The notes beneath the pieces are model-generated. The model was not told the DNA's origin, searched no databases, and saw only the letters and a program-made list of their open reading frames with translations. From the NCBI GenBank assembly GCA_013698055.1, contig JACCVS010000054.1, forward strand, positions 1-9,821: a stretch of DNA of 9,821 nt, in the 5' to 3' direction. The translations under genes were made by a program, and so were the position numbers. Below are positions 1 through 6,669 of this stretch, in pieces (positions within the stretch are counted from its first letter, which is position 1; each line of letters starts with the position of its first letter). The stretch is from Acidobacteriota bacterium. GTDB lineage: Bacteria; Acidobacteriota; Blastocatellia; Pyrinomonadales; Pyrinomonadaceae.

Positions 1-376
1 GCGAGAGCAAGCGCAGAGCGATGGCGCGCGTGGTCTCTGTTCTCTTGCCGATAGTGATCTGGCTATCAACATCCAGAACGAAAAGAACGCTCGCCGGAAT
101 GTGGCGAATGCTTCGCACCTCTTGCTGCACACCATCTTCGATGACAAGGACATCATTCAACTCAAGCGTCGGATCGAAGTAGCCGTAATCGTCGAAAGCT
201 ACGATTGGCAGGCGCACCTCTTCCGTAAAAACTTTGATCGGGTCTTGGTCATCACGCGGCGATTCCTGCGTTGAAGACGTGGGCGTCGGGCGCGTCTGCT
301 GCGCTTGCGGGCGCGGCGAGGCGATTAAGATAAATGCTAATGCGATGAGAAATATGAATAGGCGGCGTAAAGCCAT
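1..376 (-). CDS. VWFA-related secreted protein, N-terminal fragment
   Basis: This is the first 125 codons of a gene that runs off the left edge. The ATG at 374-376 is preceded by GGAGG (384-388) at 7 bases. Residues 1-25 form a clear signal peptide (MALRRLF, then a hydrophobic run, ending RPQA before QQ), so the protein is probably exported. After a Pro/Thr/Ser linker, the segment around residues 48-93 (VRLPIVAFDDYG, LELNDVLVIEDGVQQEV) matches the region that precedes the von Willebrand A domain in the acidobacterial VWFA-related family (TIGR03436 type, recognised from memory). The first VWA beta strand follows at about 97-102 (SVLFVLD). Oddly, the metal-site DxSxS motif reads D102-V-D-S-Q106, so two of its Ser positions are changed. 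No specific function can be given. It lies downstream of pta on the same strand, 211 bases away. Confidence 0.72.
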   Translation of the reverse strand, partial: MALRRLFIFLIALAFILIASPRPQAQQTRPTPTSSTQESPRDDQDPIKVFTEEVRLPIVAFDDYGYFDPTLELNDVLVIEDGVQQEVRSIRHIPASVLFVLDVDSQITIGKRTETTRAIALRLLS

Positions 377-484
377 CTGTGAACCTCCACTGGAAAGCGG
401 ATAACTTTGTGATTGGCTCACATTTGATGCCTGAGACGTGTTTGCGGAGTTGCCCGCAGGCGGATTTATTATCGGCTTGATTGA

Positions 485-498
485 TGCGGAAGCCCGCA
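485..498. other. Small hairpin in the pta / VWFA gap
   Basis: The gap 377-587 between the pta stop and the VWFA gene start contains a perfect 5-bp inverted repeat (TGCGG, four-base loop, CCGCA). No T-run follows on the minus strand, so it is not a convincing intrinsic terminator for pta. No clear promoter for the VWFA gene could be picked out in this gap. Confidence 0.3.
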
Positions 499-587
499 CG
501 AAGTAAGGGCGCATCCACGCGAGTCAGCACACTCACTGCGTGCGTGTTTCTGCAATCTATACCGCAACTGCGTTACTCCTAATCAGT

Positions 588-1589
588 TTAAGTTTTGCGT
601 GCCTGTGCCTGCACGGCTGTAATCGCGACGGCGTCAACGATGTCTTCAGCTTTGCAGCCACGCGACAGATCGTTGGCGGGCTTGTCCAGGCCTTGCAGGA
701 TAGGGCCGATGGCGGTTGCACCCGCGAGGCGCTCGGTGAGCTTGTAGGCGATGTTGCCCGCTTGCAGGTCTGGGAAGATGAGGACGTTGGCGCGGCCTGC
801 GACCATGGAGCCGGGAGCTTTTGATTGAGCGACCGACTCAAGCAACGCGGCATCCGCCTGTAATTCGCCGTCTACTTCTAACTCTGGCGCGCGCGCGCGG
901 ACGGTCTTCGTTGCCTCGACCACCTTGTCAACGAGTTTGTGCTTCGCGCTGCCTTTGGTCGAGAACGAGAGCATGGCGACGCGCGGATCGGTTTCGAGCA
1001 GCGCGCGGCATGAATCAGCGGAAGCGATGGCGATCTCCGCCAGCTCAGCCGCCGTAGGCTCTATGACGACGCCGCAGTCAGCGTAAATCAACGCGCCTTC
1101 ATGCCCGAACTTTTCATCCTTGAGAGCCATCACGAAGAAGCTGGAGACGAGCTTGAAACCCTGGCGCACGCCGATGCACTGAAGCGCGGCGCGAACCGTG
1201 TGCGCGGTCGTGTTGGTTGCGCCCGCGACGGAGCCGTCAGCGCGTCCCATCCTGACCATCAAATTGCCGTAATAGAGCGGGTCGGCCAGCGCGATACGCG
1301 CCTCGTCGGGCATCATGCCTTTAGCGCGGCGCAGCTCGTGATAAAAGTCCGCCATCTTCTGGAAGTCGGAAGCCTTGCGATGATCTATCACCTCGACGCC
1401 GCCGAGGTTTGCCCCTGCGCTTTGTGCCGCCGCGCGAATCTTATCTTCATTGCCGAGCAGGGTAATGCGCGCGATTCTTTGCTGCGCGCATAAGCCCGCA
1501 GCAACAACCGTGCGTGGGTCGTCGCCTTCGGGCAGAACGATGTGTTGCAAATCGGCAGCGGCGCGCTGGCGCAGGCGTTCGAGAATCAT
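588..1589 (-). CDS. pta: Phosphate acetyltransferase (EC 2.3.1.8)
   Basis: The enzyme interconverts acetyl-CoA plus phosphate with acetyl phosphate plus CoA, in the cytoplasm, as the first half of the acetate (Pta-AckA) pathway. The 333-residue product has the length of the short single-domain class (Methanosarcina type), without the N-terminal DRTGG/P-loop part of the long enterobacterial form. Family signatures are continuous: VLPEGDDPRT near the N-terminus, the block around ADGSVAGATNTTAHT, SSFFVM, MLSFSTKGSA, DGELQADAAL, LIFPDLQAGNIAYKL and NDLSRGC near the C-terminus. Ser309, Arg310 and Asp316 occupy the positions of residues implicated in CoA binding and catalysis in the Methanosarcina thermophila enzyme (from memory). 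The ATG at 1587-1589 fits the usual family start, but no Shine-Dalgarno is seen because a repeat abuts it (1595-1737). No acetate kinase gene is in the window. A phosphate butyryltransferase is the nearest alternative but less likely. Confidence 0.95.
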   Translation of the reverse strand: MILERLRQRAAADLQHIVLPEGDDPRTVVAAGLCAQQRIARITLLGNEDKIRAAAQSAGANLGGVEVIDHRKASDFQKMADFYHELRRAKGMMPDEARIALADPLYYGNLMVRMGRADGSVAGATNTTAHTVRAALQCIGVRQGFKLVSSFFVMALKDEKFGHEGALIYADCGVVIEPTAAELAEIAIASADSCRALLETDPRVAMLSFSTKGSAKHKLVDKVVEATKTVRARAPELEVDGELQADAALLESVAQSKAPGSMVAGRANVLIFPDLQAGNIAYKLTERLAGATAIGPILQGLDKPANDLSRGCKAEDIVDAVAITAVQAQARKT

Positions 1590-1594
1590 AAAGC

Positions 1595-1737
1595 AGTGGT
1601 CAGTGGTCGGTATTCAGTAGTCAGTTTCGGATAGAGCGCTTCATCTACTTGCGGAGTCTAACTGACATAAAACGTGAGGACAAGCCATTGACGCCCGCCA
1701 GTTTCATGCTGAATACTGACCACCGATCACTGACCAT
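1595..1737. repeat. Inverted repeat of GGTCAGT-type units, MITE-like
   Basis: The left arm (about 1595-1625) and the right arm (about 1706-1737) are degenerate inverted copies built from GGTCAGT/GTATTCAG words. The best match is GGTCGGTATTCAG at 1605-1617 against the reverse complement of 1709-1721 (GGTCAGTATTCAG), 12 of 13 identical. About 80 bases of unique sequence lie between the arms, and no transposase is encoded. The left arm ends about five bases from the pta start codon and occupies its expected ribosome-binding region. It could be a non-autonomous mobile repeat or a dispersed intergenic repeat. Target duplications were not identified. Confidence 0.6.
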
Positions 1738-1801
1738 TGAGGTGACGAGAATTTCCCAATGCTGAAAACTTCGTTGTGTTGGCGGGGTTTTCTGAAAAAG
1801 C

Positions 1802-2110
1802 TTAAGTGCCTATTGCCAACCAATCAATCGTGAGTCCCCGAACCCTCGAAGTATCATAAGCATTGAACCGGACGGTAAACCCCTCCGTCGTAATCCGTTC
1901 AGCTTGAACGTCAAGATTTGCACGAAAGCTTTCACCAACGTCAGAAATATCAAAGCCTGAAATGGCAATCATTACCTTTGGCGGATTATCAAAAGGTTGG
2001 GAAAAGTTGATTTTGTCCCTAAAAAATCTTTTACTGCTAAAGCCACTTCCCCCAAGACCCCATCGTTCATGAAATTCCCCCGCACTATACTTCCCATTTT
2101 CGATTCTCAT
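1802..2110 (-). CDS. Stand-alone H-type lectin domain protein
   Basis: The 102-residue product matches the H-type lectin fold (PF09458; Helix pomatia agglutinin and discoidin C-terminal type), which binds sugars such as GalNAc as a small beta sandwich, usually in trimers. Key pattern: INFSQPF..PPKVMIAISGFD (residues about 34-53), then ANLDVQAERITTEGFTVRF and the C-terminal strand TIDWLAIG. Length and N-terminus (MRIENGKYSAGEF) fit a complete single-domain chain like the snail agglutinin. The ATG is preceded by GGAG (2120-2123) at 9 bases. There is no signal peptide or partner domain, so its location and ligand are unknown. GC over 1801-2100 is about 44% by hand count, clearly below pta. It follows the amidohydrolase gene on the same strand after 185 bases with no obvious gene; co-transcription is possible but unproven. 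Confidence 0.78.
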   Translation of the reverse strand: MRIENGKYSAGEFHERWGLGGSGFSSKRFFRDKINFSQPFDNPPKVMIAISGFDISDVGESFRANLDVQAERITTEGFTVRFNAYDTSRVRGLTIDWLAIGT

Positions 2111-2295
2111 AAATTATGTCTCCATTGAGGTGGGACACTGAAAGTCAGACTAATGTTATACGGTAGTCAAAGAGGAATTAGATACCCTATACATACAGAC
2201 AAGTTGACAGGCACTAGCCGAACTGAAACATAGGCACAGAGCGAAACCACACTGCTTGCGCCTATTCGCTTTTCTGTCCAAATACTCTCGTAGTA

Positions 2296-3627
2296 TCAAG
2301 GTCTCAATCCATATAGCTTTACGGCATTCTCCCGCAACACCATTCGCGCTAACTCGCTCGCCCGCTCCCCGGTAATATCCCCATCACTGATCATCCCCGT
2401 CAGGGCAATCGCTAACGCTTCTCGCGCTGTCTTGTTAGTCACCCAAGCCGACTCTTCCCAACTAACTTCGGGCGTCGCGGGTGAGGCGTCCGTCCCGAAC
2501 AGGATTTTCTCAGGCTCGTACTCAAGCCAGTCGCGCAGCACGCGGGCTAATGCCTTCGGGGTGAGCAGGAACGTCTGCGCAGAGAAGTCGGCATACACGT
2601 TAGGCTTCTCCATCAGGAACTCGGTCTCCTTCACGAACGGGTATCCGCCGTGGACGAGAACGAAATTAGTCTTTCTCATCGTGGGGTCGTTAACCACGGA
2701 TTCGAGCAGCAACGGATTAGCGCCGCTCAGGTTAAAGAAGTGACCGCAGCCGCCGCCCGTGTGGATATGAACGGCAAGTCCTAAGCGTCCCGCCTCTAGT
2801 GCAATGTAGCGGAATAAGAAGTCTTGCAGTTTCTTGTGGTCGCCCCACGGCGGTTCGCCGCCGCGCACGTACCCAGCATAAACACGCGAAGCCTCTTGCT
2901 GCGTCACGTCCGCGAAGTCAAGCGGGCGCAAATAAGCAGCGACAAATTTTACCGCTATCGCACCTTCTCGTTTCCTGCGTTCGAGTGCAGGGGTAACTAC
3001 TCTACTTAGGTACAGGTTAAGCGTGACAGGAAGGCTTTTAAGGTTTAGCGAAACTAGGTCTCGCTTGAGCAGCATTTCTTCCTGCGCGTAGAAGAAACGC
3101 CTGTCAGAGTTCGAACGCAAGGACGTGGTACTAAGAGGGAGCATCAGAGGGTCGCCGTATGAAACCCAACGAAAGCGGGGCGTTGTTAGACCGCGCCCTG
3201 CCCCGACACGATTCACGAGCATAGTTTCAATGTTCAGTTTGTCTAAAACCCAAGCTGGATAGTTATCGCCCTGCTCGCGCATCACGCGCCTTTTAGACTC
3301 TAGTAGTTCGCGCACGCGTGCCTCACTCATATCGCTCCCGTACTTGTAGCCGTAAAGTTCACGCCATGCTTCGCTGTAGATGGGGTTGTCGGGGCGCAGG
3401 CGTAGCGGTGGTGGGGAGATAAACTCAAGCTTACCGCACGCTATCGCGTCAAACTCTACGTCTTCTTTACCACCCACACCAGCAACGCTCATCGGGTGGG
3501 CATGGTTGTCTACTGCACGGATGCTGTTAATTTCAATTAGTAGTGTGGGGTCGGCTGTGGTCTGTGCTTTGCCATAGGATATAGGTAGAAGTGAAAGAAG
3601 TAGTAAGCCCCCGATTAAACGTTTCAT
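2296..3627 (-). CDS. Exported amidohydrolase (Amidohydro_2 family)
   Basis: This is a metal-dependent hydrolase or decarboxylase of the amidohydrolase superfamily (PF04909-like TIM barrel); the substrate is unknown. With the ATG at 3627 the product is 443 residues. An earlier in-frame ATG at 3660 exists, but only the later one has a Shine-Dalgarno (AGAGG at 3638-3642) and places a signal peptide at the terminus (MKRLIGGLLLLSLLPISYGKA), suggesting secretion to the periplasm. Metal-site candidates in order: His42-x-His44 (DNHAHP), Lys227 (AVKFVAAY, possibly carboxylated), His287 and His289 (VHIHTGGG), His326 (LVHGGYPF) and Asp380 (LFGTDASP). The 300-residue spacing and the GGYPF and LFGTDASP blocks resemble the amidohydrolase half of FluG-like proteins and related orphan hydrolases. 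It has no catalytic partner gene beside it. Confidence 0.85.
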   Translation of the reverse strand: MKRLIGGLLLLSLLPISYGKAQTTADPTLLIEINSIRAVDNHAHPMSVAGVGGKEDVEFDAIACGKLEFISPPPLRLRPDNPIYSEAWRELYGYKYGSDMSEARVRELLESKRRVMREQGDNYPAWVLDKLNIETMLVNRVGAGRGLTTPRFRWVSYGDPLMLPLSTTSLRSNSDRRFFYAQEEMLLKRDLVSLNLKSLPVTLNLYLSRVVTPALERRKREGAIAVKFVAAYLRPLDFADVTQQEASRVYAGYVRGGEPPWGDHKKLQDFLFRYIALEAGRLGLAVHIHTGGGCGHFFNLSGANPLLLESVVNDPTMRKTNFVLVHGGYPFVKETEFLMEKPNVYADFSAQTFLLTPKALARVLRDWLEYEPEKILFGTDASPATPEVSWEESAWVTNKTAREALAIALTGMISDGDITGERASELARMVLRENAVKLYGLRP

Positions 3628-3637
3628 TTTTTTGTCG

Positions 3638-3642
3638 CCTCT
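3638..3642 (-). promoter_or_regulatory. Shine-Dalgarno deciding the amidohydrolase start
   Basis: AGAGG on the minus strand lies 10 bases before the ATG at 3627, while the in-frame ATG at 3660 has none. This supports the start that puts the signal peptide at the N-terminus. Confidence 0.6.
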
Positions 3643-3922
3643 AAAATGCTGGAAAAGCAAAGACGCTTCTAAGCTAAAGTTAGGTGTCAGTCAATGGTGG
3701 ATGGGTAATCTGCGTGTCTTATTTCACTAAGCTTGAGATTGCTGGTTATGCGAAAAGAGCTTGCTCTAGTCTTCAATGGTAGGCTCGTTTCATTTATGAG
3801 GAACTTCAATGTGTACGTTTATCGCTGTGGGCGTAGGTCGAGAAACACGGCTACACCAAAAAAAATAGAGCCGGAATAAGAGGGACAATCCACTGTGAAT
3901 AAACTGTCAACAACGCAAATAG

Positions 3923-4330
3923 CGTCCCTACGATTACAAAATACTTGCTGCCCTTCGCCAGCACAAACGCCAGCAGACAGAAATGAGATTGAAAGCGGGC
4001 GGGAAATGGCAGGGCAATGATTTGATGTTTACTTCGCATTTGGGAACGCCTGTAATGAGCCAGCATCTAGAAAAGGCTTTCAAGAGCATTTTGCAAGAAG
4101 TTGAGTTGCCTATAACCATGAGGCTTTATGATCTTAGACACTCTTGCACTTCCTTCTTACTGGCGCACAACATCAGCACAAAAGTCGTCGCAGAGCGTTT
4201 GGGACATTCAAGCGTTAGAACTACGCTCGACGCTTACGCTCACGTATTGCCCGGTATGCAAGAAGCCGATTCGGAGAAATTGGAAGAGTTGTTGAAAACA
4301 GGCACATCAAGCGGCACGCCAAACGCATAA
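3923..4330 (+). pseudogene. Tyrosine recombinase (phage integrase family) remnant
   Basis: Only the C-terminal half of the catalytic domain (PF00589) remains. The longest ATG-started frame begins at 3983 (115 residues), but integrase-like sequence extends upstream in the same frame from about 3932 (ILAALRQHKRQQTE, then MRLKAGGKW), with a TAG at 3920-3922 and a TGA at 3896-3898 before it. The core-binding domain and the first catalytic Arg are absent. In the ATG-numbered frame, the second Arg is R52 (YDLRHS), the LGHSS His is H75 and the nucleophile Tyr is Y85 (DAYAHVLP). The first His of the HxxR box is Tyr49. The tail matches integrases of temperate phages and integrative elements. The protein cannot be an active recombinase alone. 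It marks an old integration or a deletion junction near 3930. No paired attachment sites were identified. Confidence 0.85.
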
Positions 4331-4337
4331 AGCAGGT

Positions 4338-4366
4338 TTGTTAAAGTTCAGTAAAAACCGTATCTT
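4338..4366 (+). promoter_or_regulatory. Candidate sigma-70-type promoter for the DUF1232 gene
   Basis: TTGTTA (4338-4343) and TATCTT (4361-4366) are separated by 17 bases, each matching 4 of 6 consensus positions. The pair lies about 40 bases before the ATG at 4405 in an AT-rich stretch between the integrase remnant and that gene. The call rests on spacing and consensus only. Confidence 0.35.
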
Positions 4367-4404
4367 ATTCGGCTAAAGTATTTAAAAAAAGGAAGATAAA
4401 GAAA

Positions 4405-4887
4405 ATGGCGCGGCTTGAAGCGAAACGTCGGATGAAGAATTTGTTGATGTTCCTGCCGAACATGGTCGCGCTCTGCTGGCGTCTGCTGATTGACGGGCGG
4501 GTGCCCGTGACCGAGAAGGCGCTCTTCGCCGGGGCGATTCTCTATGCCTTGATGCCGCTGGATTTCATTCCCGATCTCATTCCGTTCGTCGGGCAGATTG
4601 ACGATGCGTACCTGATTTCGCTGACGCTGTTGCGCCTCATCAGTCGGACGGATGACCGTGTTATTCGTGAGCACTGGCGCGGCGGCGGGGATGTGGTGCA
4701 ACTGGCGGAAGCGGTGGCAAGTGTCGCGCCGCGGCTGCTGCCGAAACGCATCCACAGCATTCTTTCAGCGAGAGTTGAAACCGTGCCCGGAGGTTTTGAT
4801 GGAATGTTGAATGCGGCGAAAAGGTCAGAAGCCGTGCTGATCGAATTGCCGGGCGAGGAAGAGAAAGAGCCAACACAAGGGAAATAG
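4405..4887 (+). CDS. DUF1232 / YkvA-type membrane protein
   Basis: The 160-residue product carries the DUF1232 (PF06803) hallmark at residues about 40-68: a hydrophobic ALFAGAILYALMPLDFIPDLI followed by PFVGQIDDAYL. That motif is typical of the small YkvA family, whose function is unknown. The helix at about 38-62 is likely a membrane-inserted segment. The C-terminal ~80 residues are polar with no recognised domain. A purine-rich stretch (AGGAAGA near 4390-4396) upstream of the ATG could serve as ribosome-binding site, with slightly long spacing. The gene is the only intact plus-strand gene in the window and converges with the DICT gene, the two stops being 10 bases apart with no hairpin terminator visible. 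Confidence 0.82.
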   Translation: MARLEAKRRMKNLLMFLPNMVALCWRLLIDGRVPVTEKALFAGAILYALMPLDFIPDLIPFVGQIDDAYLISLTLLRLISRTDDRVIREHWRGGGDVVQLAEAVASVAPRLLPKRIHSILSARVETVPGGFDGMLNAAKRSEAVLIELPGEEEKEPTQGK

Positions 4888-4897
4888 AAATCTTTCT

Positions 4898-5458
4898 TCA
4901 AGCCGCCAGCGAAGAATCAACCAGACCATCAGCTATTGCGGCCAGCCGCGCGACAACTGCCGGATCGCTGGATTTGAAAGCGTGAAAGTTGCGCTCTTCG
5001 AGTACGGGAACATTGAACCCATCTTCATCCACGCCGACCAAAGCCACGCGCAGGGTCGAAGAATCAGCAATCACAAACCACTCACGCGCCAAACTGGAGT
5101 TGTGGGGTATCTCGATGACTTTCATGTTCGGGTGGCGCGGGGGCTTCCAGTCAGCTTCGCCAAAAACATAAACCCGCTCGGAGATGTCTGCGATTCGCAG
5201 GTAACGCTCCGCGACCGCCTCCATCCGCGAGAGTTTCTCGAAACCGGCGTAAACTCTCCCCATCCGGTTTGTCCTCAGAAGCAGAGCGTTTTCGATCATC
5301 AAACTGATGTACTCAAGGCAGGGAACCTTCGCGCGAAGGAGAAAGGTCAAGCGCTCGTCAAAATCGCAACGCGCGATAGTCGAAATGGTTCCCAGGTCTT
5401 GCACCCGAGCATTTCCGGCGATTTTAAGAGCTTCCTCGAACAATGAAACTTCTTTCAA
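4898..5458 (-). CDS. DICT sensory-domain protein (stand-alone)
   Basis: The 186-residue product is almost entirely a DICT domain (PF10069; a sensory domain named from diguanylate cyclases and two-component systems, common in cyanobacteria). Supporting pattern: SLFEEAL at the N-terminus, LGTISTIARCDFDERLTFL, LEYISLMIENALLLRTNRMGRVYAGFEKLSRM, RYLRIADISERVYVFGEADW, PPRHPNM, REWFVIAD and FHAFKSSDP near the end. No GGDEF, kinase or DNA-binding domain is attached, so it may sense a signal and act by protein contact. The start is a TTG at 5456-5458: an in-frame TAA lies two codons upstream, no ATG is available, and GGAGG (5469-5473) sits 10 bases before it. It is the last gene of the S8 peptidase / ATP-grasp / DICT set, 162 bases after the ligase stop. 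Confidence 0.82.
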   Translation of the reverse strand: MKEVSLFEEALKIAGNARVQDLGTISTIARCDFDERLTFLLRAKVPCLEYISLMIENALLLRTNRMGRVYAGFEKLSRMEAVAERYLRIADISERVYVFGEADWKPPRHPNMKVIEIPHNSSLAREWFVIADSSTLRVALVGVDEDGFNVPVLEERNFHAFKSSDPAVVARLAAIADGLVDSSLAA

Positions 5459-5468
5459 AGTGCCTTAG

Positions 5469-5473
5469 CCTCC
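5469..5473 (-). promoter_or_regulatory. Shine-Dalgarno supporting the TTG start of the DICT gene
   Basis: GGAGG on the minus strand lies 10 bases before the TTG at 5458. An in-frame stop immediately upstream excludes a longer product, so this site fixes the unusual start codon. Confidence 0.6.
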
Positions 5474-5620
5474 GGTTGCCTTTTTCATCAGCAATCTCTA
5501 CTCGCCGCAGGCTTCGCCAGCGTTACAAATGTCTGGTTAAAGTGTTGAAAGTGAGGCCGAGCGGAGTGATTTCTTAGGGTTTCGCCTCTTCCAGATGACT
5601 GGGCTGGCTTCCTCCCACAG

Positions 5621-6592
5621 TCATTCATGAAGAGAAAAGTGGCTGACTTGCGCGGCGAGCGTGCTAACGACGGCCTCTGTGATAGGCTGTCCGGTCCGTT
5701 CCTCAATGAAGAGCCATTGTCCTGCCGTGTTGACCTCGAGAAAAACAAATCGTCCATCGGGCGTGAGCCGCATGTCTATTGCGCCGTAGACGAGACCGAG
5801 TTGCTTCATAAATGCTCTGAGGCGCTGGGCGATACCCATTGGAAGCTCAAAAGGCTCCACCTGCGCTTTGCCCAGCTCCATTCGATAATCCGCATGGTAG
5901 GAGAGCCTGGGCGTGTCAACGGAAGCCGCAAATAAATTATCGCCGACAATTGTAATGCGCAGATCGAGCTGAGCGGGAACGTACTCCTGAAAAATGACCG
6001 GCGCGAAGCGAACGCTGTCGAGCAGCTCAATCTCCTCCGGCTTGATGAGTCGGGTCTCACGCCAATTGTCCTCGGTCGCTGTGAACATTTTGTAGATCGT
6101 GCGCTCCGGGCCATGTTCTTGAACAAAGGCCCGTGCCTCGTCAGGGTCGCTCGTGATGCAGGTGACGGGAATCTCTAACCCCACCGCCTGCGCGATTTTG
6201 AGTTGATATGGTTTGTGGGACGCTTTCTCATCTCGCGTCGGATCGTTCATCCAGAACGCATCAAGAGCGAGCCAGAGGCCGGAAATCGCTTCGTGAATTT
6301 CATTATGCGCAAAGAATCTGTGCGCTGCGTCGGTCACCTCCGGGTGAAGGTTAACTGGCTGCGGACGCCGCCACCAGGCCACACGACACGAGGAAAGGGG
6401 AATGATGGTGTTCGCGTCTATCTGACGGAGCTTAAAGCTACGAGCGGAAGAGCGATCATAGCGCATCGTCAGGTGCGAGTGCTGAGGGTATTGCGAGAGA
6501 TCGAGCAACACAGCCGCAACGCCCGCCTGATCAAGCCCCTCAAGGACGGCCACAGCGTGATCGTCTTCCGGGGCGGAGATTACCAGGATCAT
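5621..6592 (-). CDS. MvdD/MvdC-like ATP-grasp ribosomal peptide maturase
   Basis: The 323-residue product is of the ATP-grasp group that makes side-chain ester or amide rings in graspetides (microviridin/marinostatin type RiPPs), using ATP to activate Asp/Glu carboxyls. Visible landmarks: EDDHAVAVLEGL near the N-terminus, the family motif WWRRP (73-77), NEIHEAISGLW and DAFWMNDP (97-118), ATP-contacting Lys127 (SHKPYQL) and Lys168 (IYKMF), the hinge FQEYVP (201-206), DLRITIVGD (210-218), and metal/ATP residues Asp273-x-Arg275 and Glu286-x-Asn288 before TAGQWLFIE and TGQPI. No catalytic residue appears missing. The start ATG (6590-6592) has only a weak purine stretch before it, suggesting modest translation. 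No ordinary short precursor gene was found in the flanking gaps. The S8 peptidase gene upstream carries a Lys/Asp repeat tail and is the candidate substrate. Choosing ester (MvdD) or amide (MvdC) chemistry from sequence is not possible here. Confidence 0.88.
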   Translation of the reverse strand: MILVISAPEDDHAVAVLEGLDQAGVAAVLLDLSQYPQHSHLTMRYDRSSARSFKLRQIDANTIIPLSSCRVAWWRRPQPVNLHPEVTDAAHRFFAHNEIHEAISGLWLALDAFWMNDPTRDEKASHKPYQLKIAQAVGLEIPVTCITSDPDEARAFVQEHGPERTIYKMFTATEDNWRETRLIKPEEIELLDSVRFAPVIFQEYVPAQLDLRITIVGDNLFAASVDTPRLSYHADYRMELGKAQVEPFELPMGIAQRLRAFMKQLGLVYGAIDMRLTPDGRFVFLEVNTAGQWLFIEERTGQPITEAVVSTLAAQVSHFSLHE

Positions 6593-6610
6593 ATTTTTTC
6601 TCGGAGATTA

Positions 6611-6644
6611 AATGGGCCGGGTCTGCAAGTGCCCCCGGCCCATT
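6611..6644 (-). terminator. 11-bp perfect hairpin between S8 peptidase and ATP-grasp genes
   Basis: AATGGGCCGGG (6611-6621) is perfectly complementary to 6634-6644, giving a GC-rich stem with a 12-base loop in the 77-base gap after the peptidase stop. On the minus-strand transcript the stem is followed by TTTAATCT, not a proper U-run, so it is better read as a partial terminator, attenuator or mRNA 3'-end stabiliser than as a full stop. It would lower ligase expression relative to the upstream gene. Confidence 0.55.
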
Positions 6645-6669
6645 CGCTTCCTGAACGGAAGACTACCTG

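Noticed and set aside
485..498. Hairpin considered as the intrinsic terminator of pta
   Set aside because: The stem is only five base pairs and is not followed by a T-run on the minus strand, so it is listed only as a small structure.
252..536. Minus-strand 94-codon frame overlapping the VWFA gene start
   Set aside because: It is in a different frame from the signal-peptide-bearing VWFA protein that has a good ribosome-binding site.
1101..1493. Plus-strand 130-codon frame opposite pta
   Set aside because: Antisense shadow of a highly conserved phosphate acetyltransferase.
5574..5624. A 16-codon minus-strand frame whose ATG overlaps the ATP-grasp stop (ATGA), considered as a graspetide precursor
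   Set aside because: The overlap is suggestive of coupling, but the peptide (MTVGGSQPSHLEEAKP) is too short for a leader plus core and has no repeat or core motif.
5488..5628. A 46-codon minus-strand frame after the ligase gene, considered as a precursor peptide
   Set aside because: No Shine-Dalgarno, few acidic residues and no core-like motif; it looks like chance coding in the gap.
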